DNA from: JASFUX01 sp050050115
Lineage (GTDB): Bacteria; Pseudomonadota; Alphaproteobacteria; Caulobacterales; Maricaulaceae
NCBI GenBank assembly: GCA_050050115.1
Contig: JASFUX010000203.1
Coordinates: 1-6,348 of the forward strand
Direction of reading: 5' to 3'
Length of the DNA: 6,348 bases
Position 1 is the stretch's first letter. The number at the start of each line of letters is the position of its first letter. Positions 5,898 to 6,348 of this stretch are shown here, piece by piece. The notes under the pieces were generated by a model. It did no database searches. It was not told where the DNA came from and saw only the letters and a list, made by a program, of their open reading frames with translations. A program made the translations under genes and the position numbers.

Positions 5898-5907
5898 GTT
5901 TCGAAAC
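5898..5907. repeat. 10-bp palindrome GTTTCGAAAC after the hydrolase stop
   Basis: A perfect palindrome starting 2 nt after the hydrolase stop and directly abutting the hairpin at 5908-5936. It may be an operator or simply part of the structured spacer. Confidence 0.3.
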
Positions 5908-5936
5908 GCTTTCTGCGCTCGCCGAGCGCAAAAGGC
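5908..5936. repeat. Strong hairpin between the hydrolase and MBL genes
   Basis: The perfect 7-bp stem TGCGCTC/GAGCGCA (5914-5920 with 5924-5930) has loop GCC. It extends through one C-A mismatch into GCTTT/AAGGC with one G-T wobble, giving about 12 pairs. It ends 2 nt before the GGAG (5939-5942) of the next gene. The expected U-tract of an intrinsic terminator is absent. More likely roles are rho-linked stop, RNA stability control of the upstream message, or control of downstream translation. Confidence 0.55.
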
Positions 5937-5950
5937 TCGGAGCTTGATCG

Positions 5951-6348
5951 ATGCTTTTCGAAGACGTCTCGGTCGGAGGCTGCCGGTCCTATCTCATCGG
6001 CTGCGGCAAGAGCTGCGCGGCCGCCGTGATCGATCCGGAGATCTCGCAAATCGACCGCTACCGCGGCCTTGCCGCGCGCGACGGGTTGACCATTCGCTAC
6101 GTGATCGACACCCACACCCACGCCGATCATTTTTCAGCCGCGCGCGAGATCGCCGAAGCGCTCAGCGCCCAGGTCGTCATGCACGCCGACGCGCCCGCAC
6201 CGTTCGTCGACCTGCGCCTCGAGGGCGGGCAAAGCCTGCACGTTGGCGAGATGCGCCTCGGTGCGATCCACACGCCGGGGCATACGGCCGACTCGATGTC
6301 TTTGACGGTCGAGAACAAGGTGTTCACTGGCGATACGCTGCTGATCAA
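5951..6348 (+). CDS. Metallo-beta-lactamase-fold hydrolase, persulfide dioxygenase-like, 3' end cut
   Basis: About 132 N-terminal residues are visible and the frame runs off the right edge. The protein begins MLFEDVSVGGCRSYLIGC, and an early beta strand leads to AAAVIDP. Metal-binding motifs are THTHADH at 54-60 (H55, H57, D59, H60), HTPGHT with H111, and FTGDTLLI with D128. The spacing and the phrases THTHADHFSAAREIA and HTPGHTADSMSL resemble ETHE1/Blh persulfide dioxygenases, which use one iron held by two His and one Asp to oxidise glutathione persulfide to sulfite. Glyoxalase II-like or other MBL activity cannot be excluded. A C-terminal rhodanese domain, found in some relatives, would lie outside the window. 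GGAG at 5939-5942 lies 8 nt before the ATG, which fixes the start. It follows the hydrolase by 54 nt, so co-transcription is possible, although a strong hairpin intervenes. Confidence 0.88.
   Translation, partial: MLFEDVSVGGCRSYLIGCGKSCAAAVIDPEISQIDRYRGLAARDGLTIRYVIDTHTHADHFSAAREIAEALSAQVVMHADAPAPFVDLRLEGGQSLHVGEMRLGAIHTPGHTADSMSLTVENKVFTGDTLLI

Noticed and set aside
5914..5933. Hairpin after the hydrolase as an intrinsic terminator
   Set aside because: The stem is strong but is followed by A and G rather than T on the plus strand. On the minus strand the following bases are also not a T-run.
4727..6130. Minus-strand open frame of about 467 codons
   Set aside because: It spans antisense across the hydrolase and into the MBL gene, both of which have complete motifs. 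It is a codon-bias shadow.

Overview
The window is GC-rich, protein-coding bacterial DNA. The gene content and protein sequences look alphaproteobacterial: an argH–lptM–lysA cluster next to a divergent tlpA, and a GTG-started LysA beginning MHHF. No genus is claimed. Coding is dense, with overlapping starts, overlapping stops and short gaps. There are no rRNA, tRNA, CRISPR, insertion-sequence or prophage signatures. No gene-free stretch exceeds 300 bases; the longest is 3715-3963.

Left half, minus strand (about 2896 down to 1): argH (argininosuccinate lyase), then a small LptM-type lipoprotein whose start overlaps the argH stop in an ATGA, then lysA (diaminopimelate decarboxylase), cut by the left edge. 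This is very probably one operon. It carries the last step of arginine synthesis, a small outer-membrane lipoprotein linked to LPS transport, and the last step of lysine synthesis.

Centre: tlpA (membrane-anchored thioredoxin-like reductase) runs divergently from argH. The two ATGs share a single CATG palindrome, so each gene's translation signals lie inside the other gene. tlpA meets a probable small membrane protein tail-to-tail with an 8-nt overlap. The 249-nt gap that follows (3715-3963) holds a nested inverted repeat, a terminator-like hairpin, a perfect 12-bp palindrome and a direct repeat. It is the most structured non-coding part of the window.

Right half, plus strand: an unrecognised helical lipoprotein, then an alpha/beta hydrolase of the monoacylglycerol lipase/lysophospholipase type, then a metallo-beta-lactamase-fold protein with persulfide dioxygenase-like metal motifs, cut by the right edge. 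A strong hairpin separates the last two.

Most of the window is ordinary core metabolism, and I see no clear new multi-gene system. The points worth a second look are the shared argH/tlpA start, the structured 3698-3978 region, the unknown lipoprotein and the hydrolase/MBL intergenic hairpin.
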